Origin: an uncultured Bacteroidota bacterium
GTDB taxonomy: Bacteria > Bacteroidota > Bacteroidia > Bacteroidales > WCHB1-69
Direction of reading: 5' to 3'
Length of the DNA stretch: 57,327 nt
Assembly: GCA_902797625.1 (NCBI GenBank)
Contig: CADBTU010000101.1
Coordinates: 1-57,327 of the forward strand
Positions 27,747-35,698 of this stretch are shown one piece after another; positions within the stretch are counted from its first letter, which is position 1; each line of letters starts with the position of its first letter. Below the pieces are notes generated by a model that worked only from the letters and a program-made list of their open reading frames with translations, had not been told where the DNA came from and did no database searches. The position numbers and the translations under genes are program-made.

Positions 27747-27776
27747 CAAAAGTACAAAAAAAATGTGAAAGTACAA
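27747..27776 (-). promoter_or_regulatory. kamDE promoter
   Basis: Minus-strand TTG (27774-27776), 19-bp spacer, TACTTTTG (27747-27754), then 50 bp to the kamD ATG. This is the best match in the window to the Bacteroidota -33/-7 pattern. Confidence 0.65.
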
Positions 27777-27856
27777 TGCTTCATAGTCGTATAAATAATA
27801 TCCATATAAAAAGTGATAAGTTGTTTTTTTTTGGAGCTGATTATATGATTTTTTAT

Positions 27857-27864
27857 TACTTTTG
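27857..27864 (+). promoter_or_regulatory. -7 box of the DUF4328 gene
   Basis: TACTTTTG, with a TTG 23 bp upstream (27831-27833), slightly long. The ATG is 70 bp downstream. Confidence 0.5.
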
Positions 27865-27934
27865 CTACGCTCGTAAGTAGATATACTTTTTAGAGTTAAC
27901 TTATTGATAATTAGTAATATAAAATAGTTTTAAT

Positions 27935-28885
27935 ATGAAGAAATTGACAAATAACACCAAGTTAGGCAAGTTGGTATTGCTTTGTAACGTGTTAGTTTTT
28001 GTACTTTTCGTCATTTCAATGTTGAATTTAATCAAGTTTGATAAGACGAATAATGCAGTGATTGACGAGCGAGCCAACTACAACAAGTTGTATGAGAATT
28101 ACGCTACAGCGCAGCACCCACTTCGCCAAGATAGTGCTGAAGTTGCTTATTACCAATACAAATTGGACACACTTCAACAAAAAACAGCTTTATCAAAGGA
28201 TGAAAAGAATGCTCTTGCTGAAAGTATTGAAGTTACAAAACAAACTCTCGCAGATAAGCAAAAACAACGCGAAGCACACCTTAAAGCAGTTGCAGAATAT
28301 GAAAAAGAATACACCCCAACTCACGAAAATTGGTTAAAATTAAACGCTGATAACACATCTGCAAAAAAGAGTTTTTGGATATGGGCTTGTATCACAATAG
28401 TGTTTTTTCTAATTAAAACTTTATTGTTTGCTAAGTGGGGCGCCGATAATAATAGAAACCTTCGTAATGTTGCTCCTTGGATGAAGAGCGGAATGAAGCC
28501 TTATTCGGCATATATTGCTTGGTTTGTTCCGTTTATAAATCTTATTAGACCACTATCTTTTTACAAAGAGTTGTGGAACGAAACAGACTATGCATTAGAA
28601 AGTGTAGCAGATAAAGAGCGTGATGAAAATAATATAGATAACTCGAATCTTTATATGTCTATTTGGTGGGCATTCCTGCTTTGTAGTGTTTGGCTTATGA
28701 ATTTTGTTCTTTTCGGAACTTTCTTCCGTGAAGGTGCTCTCTTCGTTAAAACTAATCATCTAACTATGATTATTGTAGCTGTGGTAATAATGGTAATCAC
28801 AATGTGTATAGAAACACTTATTATTCTCAACTATAACAAGAAAAATTTGAAACTTATCGAAAATGAAGATAAGTTTAATAAGTAA
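27935..28885 (+). CDS. DUF4328-like membrane protein with inserted coiled coil
   Basis: A 316-aa predicted inner-membrane protein. TM1 is at about residues 13-33. A charged, helix-forming stretch (about 38-125, heptad-like, rich in Glu, Lys, Gln and Ala) follows and looks like a coiled coil. Then come four TM helices with FWIWACITIVFFLIK, WMKSGMKPYSAYIAWFVPF, PLSFYKELWNET and SIWWAFLLCSVWLMNF. The W-F-x-P-x-x-N-x-x-x-P-x motif before the kelW segment is what I associate with DUF4328. Function is unknown. It is a monocistronic unit with its own promoter and terminator. Confidence 0.65.
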   Translation: MKKLTNNTKLGKLVLLCNVLVFVLFVISMLNLIKFDKTNNAVIDERANYNKLYENYATAQHPLRQDSAEVAYYQYKLDTLQQKTALSKDEKNALAESIEVTKQTLADKQKQREAHLKAVAEYEKEYTPTHENWLKLNADNTSAKKSFWIWACITIVFFLIKTLLFAKWGADNNRNLRNVAPWMKSGMKPYSAYIAWFVPFINLIRPLSFYKELWNETDYALESVADKERDENNIDNSNLYMSIWWAFLLCSVWLMNFVLFGTFFREGALFVKTNHLTMIIVAVVIMVITMCIETLIILNYNKKNLKLIENEDKFNK

Positions 28886-28905
28886 GTTTTTTGAAACAAT
28901 ATAAC

Positions 28906-28945
28906 AAAAAAGAGGGAGAATTTAAAAATTACTCTCTCTTTTTTT
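28906..28945. terminator. Bidirectional terminator between convergent genes
   Basis: AAAAAAGAGGGAG pairs with CTCTCTCTTTTTT (one G-T pair) to give a 13-bp stem with A-run and T-run flanks on both strands. It serves the DUF4328 gene ending at 28885 and the glycosyltransferase gene ending at 28980 from the other side. Confidence 0.7.
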
Positions 28946-28979
28946 ATTGATGTAGATTTATATTTATATTCAGTCCTTT

Positions 28980-30128
28980 TTAATTTAGTTGGTTAGTAAT
29001 AGTTTGCGATAAAACATTTTCTATACTATTCCAAAGGAGATTGGATGTTTTATCCCAAGTAAAGAGATTTTTTCTTTCTATTCCTTTAGTTATTAAATTG
29101 TTGCGCAGAGAACTATCAGAATTTAGTATATACATAGCGTCAGCAATGGAATTGTAATCGAATGGATTTACAAGGAGAGCTGCATCGCCAGCAATTTCTG
29201 GCATAGAAGAAACATTTGAGGTTATAACTGGTACATTAGCATTGAAGGCATCTACTATAGGGAGTCCGAATCCTTCGAAAAAAGAAGGATAAACAACGGC
29301 TTTGGCAGAAGCAGTAAGTTTTACTACAATGTCAGTAGGTTGGTAACCCATCATTAAAATATCATTTTTGAAAGAGAGACTATTATAAGTATCTTCAATT
29401 TCGCCAGTCCACCATTTTTTATTCCCAACAACAACCAACTTTGTTAAAGAGTTGCTTCTTGATTTAAAACTTTCAAAAGCTTTAAAAATGTTAGTTAAAT
29501 TTTTGCGTTTATGAATGAGTCCTACGAACAGAAAAAAGTCGCAATTGTCGGTAAATTCCTTTTTTACAGCGTTTTGTGCTATAGTTGAGAGAGGCATGTA
29601 TAGAGGATTACTACCACCATAAACAACATCAATTTTATCTGGGTTAATATTATATTGCCGGCAAATATCGTATTTAGAAAATTCGGAAACAGTGGCTAAT
29701 CGAGTTGCTTTAGTAGCGAATTTGTGAAAAAATCGTTGGTAATATCTATTAACAACAGAAGGAATAAATTCGGGATAATGCAAAAAATTAAGATCGTGTA
29801 TTACATTAAGGGAGGGTATGTTCAAATTAGTAGGAATCCAACCGTCTGTAGAGATAAATACGTCGGGTTTTATTTTTTTTAGTTGAAAAGGGATACCATA
29901 TTCAAAGAAAAGATACCACAGGTAGGGGTGTCGTGCTTGAGGATAAGCAACGATAGGCGTTATATTATCAGAAAAAATAAAACTTTCATCGAATTTTCTG
30001 TCAAATAGAAAATAAAATTGGTGTTCAGGATGATTATTTGTAATTCTTTTGAGGTTTTCAAAAGTAAATTGTCCAATTCCCTCTAATTTATTTTTGAGGA
30101 GAAGTCGAGTATTAACAGCAATTTTCAT
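28980..30128 (-). CDS. GT4-family glycosyltransferase
   Basis: A 382-aa GT-B glycosyltransferase predicted to build a surface glycan in the cytoplasm. The C-terminal donor-binding half shows FFLFVGLIHKRKNLTNIFKA, VVVGNKKWWTG, YPSFFEGFGLPIVDAF (EGFGLP motif, Asp where many members have Glu) and SMPEIAGDAALLVNP. The N-terminal half begins MKIAVNTRLLL and has FISTDGWIP. Donor and acceptor are unknown. It starts 24 bp after recJ and so sits at the end of the dnaA-recJ run. Confidence 0.85.
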   Translation of the reverse strand: MKIAVNTRLLLKNKLEGIGQFTFENLKRITNNHPEHQFYFLFDRKFDESFIFSDNITPIVAYPQARHPYLWYLFFEYGIPFQLKKIKPDVFISTDGWIPTNLNIPSLNVIHDLNFLHYPEFIPSVVNRYYQRFFHKFATKATRLATVSEFSKYDICRQYNINPDKIDVVYGGSNPLYMPLSTIAQNAVKKEFTDNCDFFLFVGLIHKRKNLTNIFKAFESFKSRSNSLTKLVVVGNKKWWTGEIEDTYNSLSFKNDILMMGYQPTDIVVKLTASAKAVVYPSFFEGFGLPIVDAFNANVPVITSNVSSMPEIAGDAALLVNPFDYNSIADAMYILNSDSSLRNNLITKGIERKNLFTWDKTSNLLWNSIENVLSQTITNQLN

Positions 30129-30152
30129 TAGAGAAAGTCAACTTGATAGTTG

Positions 30153-32021
30153 TTAAAGTTTATTGCTTGTACGATAAGTATAATTATCACTTTCGTCAAC
30201 GATTGTATTGTTATTATTTTCCGTACTTATATCGGTATAAGTAGAGTCTTGAGATTCAACATCTTTAACATTGAGTTGTATAGTAACAATATTATTCCAT
30301 CTATTTTCTTCAACGTGATAGATAATATTGAATGGTTTAGAGTGGCTAACAAGGGACATTTTGTCTTTTTGGTTAAATGCAATGCAGTCGAATGCGTTGC
30401 TTCTTTCGTCAGGTTTATAAATTTTGAGTTTAAGGTGTTTATCACGAATAATTTGAGCATTGCCATCGTCCATAACACCATCAGTTTCAAAAACTGGTTC
30501 CATATTTCCAGGGCCGAATGGTGCGAATTTTTTGAGATTTTTGATAAATTGTGGAGTAATTTCAAAGAGGTTGAGTTGCATATCAACAGAGATTTCTGGC
30601 TCGTATGAAGATTCATCAAGATTTTCTTTAACATATTCTTCGAAGCGTTGCGAAAATTCTTCAAGATTTTCTTGTTTCATAGTAAGTCCTGCTGCATATT
30701 TATGTCCACCGAAGTGTTCAAGCAGATCGGCGCAAGAGTCAATACCGTCATAAATATTAAACTCTTTTACAGAGCGAGCGGAGCCAGTGATAAGTCCATC
30801 TTCAGAGCTCATCAAGACAATAGTAGGTTTATAGAATTCTTCAACGAGTCGAGAGGCCACAATACCAATTATGCCTTTTTCCCAGCGTGGGTTATATAAG
30901 ACAATGCTTTTCCGATTCTCAAATTCGTGAGAGTTTCGGATCATATCCATAGCTTCTTCTGTGGCGTTTTTATCTTTTTGTTTGCGTTCGTTATTCTGTT
31001 TATTTATGCGCGTGCTAATTTCCATAGATTTTCCTTCGTCTTCAACGAGGAAGAGTCTCACAGATTCTTTAGCACTTTTAATTCTTCCAGCTGCGTTAAT
31101 TCGTGGTCCGACGTAAAACACTAAATCAGATATTGAGATAACACGGGTAAAGATAGTATCTTCGCTAAAAGGAGGGTATTTACGAGTTTTAATGCCTGCT
31201 TGTTCTAAGACAGTTCTGATACCCATTCGAGGAATTTTATTAAGCATTTCTAAGCCGAAATACGATAGGATTCTATTTTCGCCAGTGATGGCCACGATGT
31301 CGCAGGCGATACTAATAGCCACGAGGTCCATACGTTTTAGCCATAGTTCATCTGCATCTGTTAGGTAGCGTTGGCAGTAGCCTTGCACTAATTTAAATCC
31401 GACACCGCATCCAGAGAGTTCTTTATATGGATATTCGCAATCTTTGCGTTTAGGGTCTAAAATAGCGTAAGCGTTAGGTAGTGTTTCGCCTTCTAAGTGA
31501 TGGTCAGTAATAATAACATCAATCCCATATTGGTTGGCAAGGTCAACCATATCGTTAGCTTTAATGCCGCAGTCTAAAGATATTAGCAAATTGATACCAT
31601 TTTCTTTGCAGAAGTTAATGCCAGCTTCGGTGATGCCATAGCCTTCAGTGTATCTATCTGGGATATAATATTTTATATAGTCGTGGGCATCTTTACCACC
31701 GCCACGAATTTCACATAGGAAAGAGTATAGTAGGGCCACTGCAGAAGTTCCATCAACGTCATAGTCGCCATAAACCATAATTTTCTCATCGTGGATAATG
31801 GCGTCAGAGAGTCTTTGCACAGCCTTATCCATATCTTTCATAAGGAATGGGTCGTGGAGGCATTCTATTCTAGGAACAAAAAAATCCTCAGCTTGTTCTA
31901 TAGTTTTTATACCTCTTTGCGCCAGCAGAGTTGCAAGCGGGCGTTCCAATTGCAGACCATTGCTAAGTTCAGCTATAGTCGCTTCATCAGGAATATTTTT
32001 TCTAACCCAGTGCTTTTTCAT
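30153..32021 (-). CDS. recJ: Single-stranded-DNA-specific exonuclease RecJ
   Basis: 5'-3' ssDNA exonuclease acting in recombination and repair. The 622-aa protein has the DHH-family metal motifs MVYGDYDVDGTSAVALLYSF, SLDCGIK, IITDHHLEGE and FYVGPRINAAGR, then the DHHA1 domain with GIIGIVASRL and FGGHKYAAGLTMK, and a C-terminal OB-like region. Start is ATG 32021; the frame's TTG three codons earlier is less likely. An in-place -7 box (32044-32051) leaves a leader of only about 15-18 nt. Confidence 0.95.
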   Translation of the reverse strand: MKKHWVRKNIPDEATIAELSNGLQLERPLATLLAQRGIKTIEQAEDFFVPRIECLHDPFLMKDMDKAVQRLSDAIIHDEKIMVYGDYDVDGTSAVALLYSFLCEIRGGGKDAHDYIKYYIPDRYTEGYGITEAGINFCKENGINLLISLDCGIKANDMVDLANQYGIDVIITDHHLEGETLPNAYAILDPKRKDCEYPYKELSGCGVGFKLVQGYCQRYLTDADELWLKRMDLVAISIACDIVAITGENRILSYFGLEMLNKIPRMGIRTVLEQAGIKTRKYPPFSEDTIFTRVISISDLVFYVGPRINAAGRIKSAKESVRLFLVEDEGKSMEISTRINKQNNERKQKDKNATEEAMDMIRNSHEFENRKSIVLYNPRWEKGIIGIVASRLVEEFYKPTIVLMSSEDGLITGSARSVKEFNIYDGIDSCADLLEHFGGHKYAAGLTMKQENLEEFSQRFEEYVKENLDESSYEPEISVDMQLNLFEITPQFIKNLKKFAPFGPGNMEPVFETDGVMDDGNAQIIRDKHLKLKIYKPDERSNAFDCIAFNQKDKMSLVSHSKPFNIIYHVEENRWNNIVTIQLNVKDVESQDSTYTDISTENNNNTIVDESDNYTYRTSNKL

Positions 32022-32043
32022 TATGCGCAAAATAAGGACGCTG

Positions 32044-32051
32044 CAAATATA
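32044..32051 (-). promoter_or_regulatory. recJ -7 box
   Basis: Minus-strand TATATTTG, 22 bp before the recJ ATG, lying in the 46-bp gap after dnaA. It suggests recJ can be expressed apart from dnaA. Confidence 0.5.
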
Positions 32052-32067
32052 ATTATTTTTTTTGTTT

Positions 32068-33525
32068 TTAGATGTTTCCGATTTTCATTTTTTTGTCGAT
32101 GTCCGCGATATATTGTTTCATACTTTTATCGGTATCATTCAGGTTGCTGATAGTTCTACAAGCGTGAAGAACTGTAGCATGGTCTTTATTACCGCAGTAT
32201 GCACCTATAACAGAGAGCGGAAGTTGAGTATATTTTTTAGCAAAAAACATACTTATTTGGCGAATTTGGACTATTTCGCGTTTCCGAGTTTTAGCATTAA
32301 TTGCATCAACTGAGACACCAAAATAGTCGCATACAATTTTTTGGATATATTCAATAGAGATTTCTTTAGCAGTAGATTTTACATATTTATCAACCATTTC
32401 TCTGGCGAGGTCGAGGTTTATATCGCGATGATTTAGAGAAGCTTGTGCAAGAATAGCAATCATTGCACCCTCAAGTTCACGAGTATTAGCAGTAATTCTA
32501 AGAGCTAAGTAGTCGATAACTTCTTTAGAAAACTCAATTCCGTTATTTTCTAATTTTTTAGTAATGATAGCTGTACGAGTTTCAAGGTCAGGCACTTGCA
32601 AATCGGTGGCTAAGCCCCATTTAAAACGATTGAGGAGTCGCGGTTCAAACCCAGAAATATCAACAGGAGACTTATCGGAAGTCATAATAATTTGTTTTTT
32701 ATGTTGATGTAAATGGTTGAATATCAAGAAAAATGCTTCCTGTGTTTTGGTTTTAGAGCCAGAAATAAATTGAATATCATCAATAATTAGCATATCTACG
32801 GCTTGGTAAAACCAGAAGAAGTCGTTGAGGTTGTCGCTTTTAACGGCTTCAAGATATTGTTGATAGAAAGTGTCTGCACTGACGTAAAGAACAATTTTAT
32901 CGGGGAAATTGATTTTAGTTTGAATACCTATAGCGTTCACGAGGTGAGTTTTTCCTAATCCTACATCAGAATAGATGAACAGCGGGTTAAAGGCTGTTTG
33001 TCCAGGTGCTTTAGAGATAGCGATGCCAGCAGCACAAGCAAGTCTATTACAATCGCCAATTACGTAGTTGTCGAAGGTTAAAGTTTCAGATAGATTAGAG
33101 GCGATGCGTTGTTTTTTTATTCCAGGAACCACTTGAGGATTAGGAATATCTTTTCTTTCCATAGATATTACATCCATAGGTGGCATCATAAGAGGGTTTT
33201 TAACAGCTTTGCGAGAGGTTGATGGAATGAGCATAGAGGAAGATTTTTCTGGCGATTTACCACGTTCCATAAGAACTTTGTAGCGAAGTTTCGCACCATT
33301 GCCCAACAATTTACGTATCGATGTGCGTAGCAAGGATACATATTGTTCTTCCAATATTTCCTTATACCATAGGCTTGGGAGCTCTAAGGTAAGTTGTTTA
33401 TCATCTAATGATACAGCACTGATAGGTTGAAATATAGTTTCATAAACTTCAGGTGCTACATTATCTCGTATTATATCTAAACATTTGTTCCAAGTCTCAA
33501 TGTGCAAAGGTACTTCTTCTTTCAT
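32068..33525 (-). CDS. dnaA: Chromosomal replication initiator DnaA
   Basis: Binds DnaA boxes at oriC and opens the origin. The 485-aa protein has domain I (residues 1-85, WNKCLDIIRDNV), a low-complexity linker (about 95-145), and the AAA+ domain with Walker A YSDVGLGKTHLVNAIG and Walker B MLIIDDIQFISG. The C-terminal HTH domain IV has CGNKDHATVLHACRTI, close to the usual GGRDHTTVLHA. No oriC is evident beside it: I find one near-box (TTATCAACA at 33560-33568, minus) in the leader, not a cluster. Confidence 0.96.
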   Translation of the reverse strand: MKEEVPLHIETWNKCLDIIRDNVAPEVYETIFQPISAVSLDDKQLTLELPSLWYKEILEEQYVSLLRTSIRKLLGNGAKLRYKVLMERGKSPEKSSSMLIPSTSRKAVKNPLMMPPMDVISMERKDIPNPQVVPGIKKQRIASNLSETLTFDNYVIGDCNRLACAAGIAISKAPGQTAFNPLFIYSDVGLGKTHLVNAIGIQTKINFPDKIVLYVSADTFYQQYLEAVKSDNLNDFFWFYQAVDMLIIDDIQFISGSKTKTQEAFFLIFNHLHQHKKQIIMTSDKSPVDISGFEPRLLNRFKWGLATDLQVPDLETRTAIITKKLENNGIEFSKEVIDYLALRITANTRELEGAMIAILAQASLNHRDINLDLAREMVDKYVKSTAKEISIEYIQKIVCDYFGVSVDAINAKTRKREIVQIRQISMFFAKKYTQLPLSVIGAYCGNKDHATVLHACRTISNLNDTDKSMKQYIADIDKKMKIGNI

Positions 33526-33610
33526 GTTAAATCTCCAATCTGTAAGAAAAATATTAAAATGTTGATAATTAAATTGTTGAATGAGTTTGACTCTTTGAGT
33601 TTTTAGACGG

Positions 33611-33618
33611 CAAAATTA
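33611..33618 (-). promoter_or_regulatory. dnaA -7 box
   Basis: Minus-strand TAATTTTG, 85 bp before the dnaA ATG. The leader between holds one near-consensus DnaA box, which could allow self-control; a single site is weak evidence. Confidence 0.45.
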
Positions 33619-33685
33619 ACATAAAAAAAGTTAAAAAAAAAAATATTTTGAACTTGATTTTTTGAAAAAAAAGTATATGGCTTTC

Positions 33686-34396
33686 TTATGATAATCTATC
33701 TTTAAATGTTTCAAATTTTCCTATATCTTCCCATAAATCAAGGTTATGAATGTAGGCACGAATATTTTTATTATGAGCTTTTTCTAAATAATAATTTGTG
33801 ATGGAGGATTTTTCTACAGAATTAATTTCTTTTGCTAAATCCCTATTTATAAGATGTATTCCGCTGAAAGCTAAGTATTTATAAGTAGTTGATTTTCTAA
33901 CTATCTTTTCTTCAGCATCTTGTTTGTTGCACCAACCGCACAATAAGTTATCATCGTTAAAAATAAAATAGCGCGAAGTTTCTCGATTTCTTACAGCAAG
34001 GGTTGCGTCATTTGCGTTATGAAAATGAAAATCAATAAGTTGTCTTAAGTTTATATTAGAGAGTATATCTACATTGTAGAGTAAAATCGCATCGTAATTG
34101 TCCCAAAAAGGAATAGCAAATTTCAGCCCACCAGCAGTTTCTCTCAAATAAGCTCTTTCATCTGAGATGAATATCTTGGCATCATAGTTGTTATTTCTAA
34201 TGTGTTTAATAATTAAATCAGAGAAGTGATGAACATTGACAATTATATTCTTTATACCATTCTCAACAAGTTTGTTTATAGCGTTGTCAATAAGTGTTTT
34301 ACCATCAATTTTTACTAATGCTTTAGGTTTGCTATTTGTATAAGGCTTTAGTCTTGTTCCAAATCCAGCTGCAAAAATAAATCCAATAACTTTCAT
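33686..34396 (-). CDS. Sugar-1-phosphate nucleotidyltransferase (MurU-like)
   Basis: A 236-aa NTP-transferase predicted to activate a sugar-1-phosphate. The N-terminal signature FIFAAGFGTRLKPYTNSKPKALV and ETAGGLKFAIPFWDN are clear, as is the LLYNVDIL metal-binding Asp. Size and sequence resemble MurU, which makes UDP-MurNAc from MurNAc-1-P in cell-wall recycling. A mannose-1-P guanylyltransferase-like role is the alternative. No amgK kinase lies next to it. ATG 34396 is preferred to the TTG one codon upstream. A promoter and a long palindrome lie just upstream. Confidence 0.75.
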   Translation of the reverse strand: MKVIGFIFAAGFGTRLKPYTNSKPKALVKIDGKTLIDNAINKLVENGIKNIIVNVHHFSDLIIKHIRNNNYDAKIFISDERAYLRETAGGLKFAIPFWDNYDAILLYNVDILSNINLRQLIDFHFHNANDATLAVRNRETSRYFIFNDDNLLCGWCNKQDAEEKIVRKSTTYKYLAFSGIHLINRDLAKEINSVEKSSITNYYLEKAHNKNIRAYIHNLDLWEDIGKFETFKDRLS

Positions 34397-34409
34397 CAAT
34401 TTTTTTTTG

Positions 34410-34417
34410 CAAATTTA
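34410..34417 (-). promoter_or_regulatory. Nucleotidyltransferase -7 box
   Basis: Minus-strand TAAATTTG, 13 bp before the ATG. The region where a -33 element should be runs into the palindrome at 34431-34468. Confidence 0.5.
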
Positions 34418-34430
34418 TTTTTTTTTCGGA

Positions 34431-34468
34431 ATAATTGACATTGATTTTCAAAAATCAATGTCAATTAT
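34431..34468. repeat. Perfect 38-bp palindrome between divergent genes
   Basis: An 18-bp arm (ATAATTGACATTGATTTT) is repeated perfectly inverted around a 2-bp CA centre. It lies between two divergently transcribed genes, so it is not needed as a terminator, and no T-run follows. It begins 14 bp upstream of the nucleotidyltransferase -7 box. It could be an operator, a cruciform, a short mobile element or the end product of one; see findings. Confidence 0.85.
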
Positions 34469-34579
34469 ATTGTAGCTATGTTTAGTGCAAGAATTTTTGT
34501 AAGTTTTTAGTTTGAAAAAGTAACAAAATGTTGTTAATTAACTATCAAAAATATTGTATTTAATTGTACATTTTATGTT

Positions 34580-34587
34580 TATTTTTG
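34580..34587 (+). promoter_or_regulatory. -7 box of the small lipoprotein gene
   Basis: TATTTTTG, 27 bp before the ATG, with TTG at 34554-34556 (23-bp spacing). Confidence 0.45.
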
Positions 34588-34614
34588 CGCCAAATTCTGA
34601 TATTAAGTTTTTTT

Positions 34615-35022
34615 ATGAAAAAGAAGATTCTTTTAGGTATATTGTCTGTGGTGTTTTTATTAACAGCCTGCAAGGAAGATAAGATGATAGTAACTATTTA
34701 TACCACAGGTTGTATTGGTTACAGTACGAGTGCTGAGTCTCATACGCAGTGGCATGAGATTGATTTATATATGGGTGAGCATATAGACTCCTATAATAAA
34801 GAGATAAATTTTGAAAGTCCGACAGTAGCGGAGAACGATACTAAAGCTATAAAATTTATAGAAGATCAGATGAAAAAGATTGATGAAGGGAAGGTTTGTT
34901 CTTATATAGATACGCCTGATCAGTATATATATGGGATAAAAAAGCGTAAAGCTGATGGTTCATATAAGGTAGTAAAGGCATACAGGTTTGAGAGTGGAGG
35001 AGTTTCAGAATATATAGACTAA
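34615..35022 (+). CDS. Small lipoprotein of unknown function
   Basis: A 135-aa predicted lipoprotein: signal MKKKILLGILSVVFLLTAC with lipobox LTAC, then KEDK. The mature part is small and charged, with two further Cys (TGCIGY and KVCSYI) that could pair. I recognise no family. The frame is open from 34564, but the lipoprotein signal begins at ATG 34615, 28 bp past a -7 box. It is a single gene, convergent with pcm 4 bp away. Confidence 0.65.
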   Translation: MKKKILLGILSVVFLLTACKEDKMIVTIYTTGCIGYSTSAESHTQWHEIDLYMGEHIDSYNKEINFESPTVAENDTKAIKFIEDQMKKIDEGKVCSYIDTPDQYIYGIKKRKADGSYKVVKAYRFESGGVSEYID

Positions 35023-35026
35023 AGAT

Positions 35027-35677
35027 TCATTTTCTGACTCTATCGTGTAGCATAGGTACAAATAGGAAGTCGCCATAGTCGTCTATCGAGTATTCGGATT
35101 CGCTTATTTTAACAATCTTTTTCATTTTTTGAGATTCAACACCAACGGGAATTACCATAATACCACCTATTTTCAATTGTTCTAATAGTTTTTCTGGGAT
35201 ATTAGGAGCGCCGCAGGTTACTAAAACTCTGTCGTATGGTGCAAATTTTGGATAGCCTTGAAAGCCATCGCCATAGTAAGTGATAATATTTGGAGCTATA
35301 GAGGATAAGAGTTTAGAAGTTTTACGAAACAGAGTTATTTGTCGTTCTACAGAAAAAACGCGAGCACCCATAGCATTTAATATAGCGGCTTGAAATCCAG
35401 AGCCAGTGCCGATTTCTAAAATTTTATGACCTTTTGCAACTTCTAACAGTTGGGTTTGGTAGGCCACTGTTGATGGTTTAGATATAGTTTGTTCAGTAAC
35501 TATTGTTAGGGCGGTATCTTCGTAAGCACTCGGCCAGAGTACACTCTCCATAAAGAGATGTCGGTCAACTTTTTCGAAAGCAGTTAAAACACTTTCGTTA
35601 GTTATTCCTTTTTGGCGGAGCATCTCGATCATTCTTCTTTTTTTTCCGAGAAGTAGGAAATTAACATTACCGTCCAT
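35027..35677 (-). CDS. pcm: Protein-L-isoaspartate O-methyltransferase
   Basis: Repairs damaged proteins by methylating L-isoaspartyl residues with SAM. The 216-aa product has the Pcm active-site block TEQTISKPSTVAYQTQLLE (QTIS core kept), the SAM loop ILEIGTGSGFQAAIL, and DRVLVTCGAPNIPE. It is full length. It lies 21 bp after the PurF-like gene and is probably its operon partner. Confidence 0.92.
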   Translation of the reverse strand: MDGNVNFLLLGKKRRMIEMLRQKGITNESVLTAFEKVDRHLFMESVLWPSAYEDTALTIVTEQTISKPSTVAYQTQLLEVAKGHKILEIGTGSGFQAAILNAMGARVFSVERQITLFRKTSKLLSSIAPNIITYYGDGFQGYPKFAPYDRVLVTCGAPNIPEKLLEQLKIGGIMVIPVGVESQKMKKIVKISESEYSIDDYGDFLFVPMLHDRVRK

Positions 35678-35698
35678 AATTATTATATGATATGAGTA

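Noticed and set aside
30150..30608. Open frame antisense to recJ
   Set aside because: Composition follows the recJ codons; no recognisable domain or start signals.
33526..34614. Chromosome origin (oriC) upstream of dnaA
   Set aside because: The region is AT-rich and has one near-consensus DnaA box (33560-33568), but no cluster of boxes. I could not compute GC skew, so an origin is not claimed.
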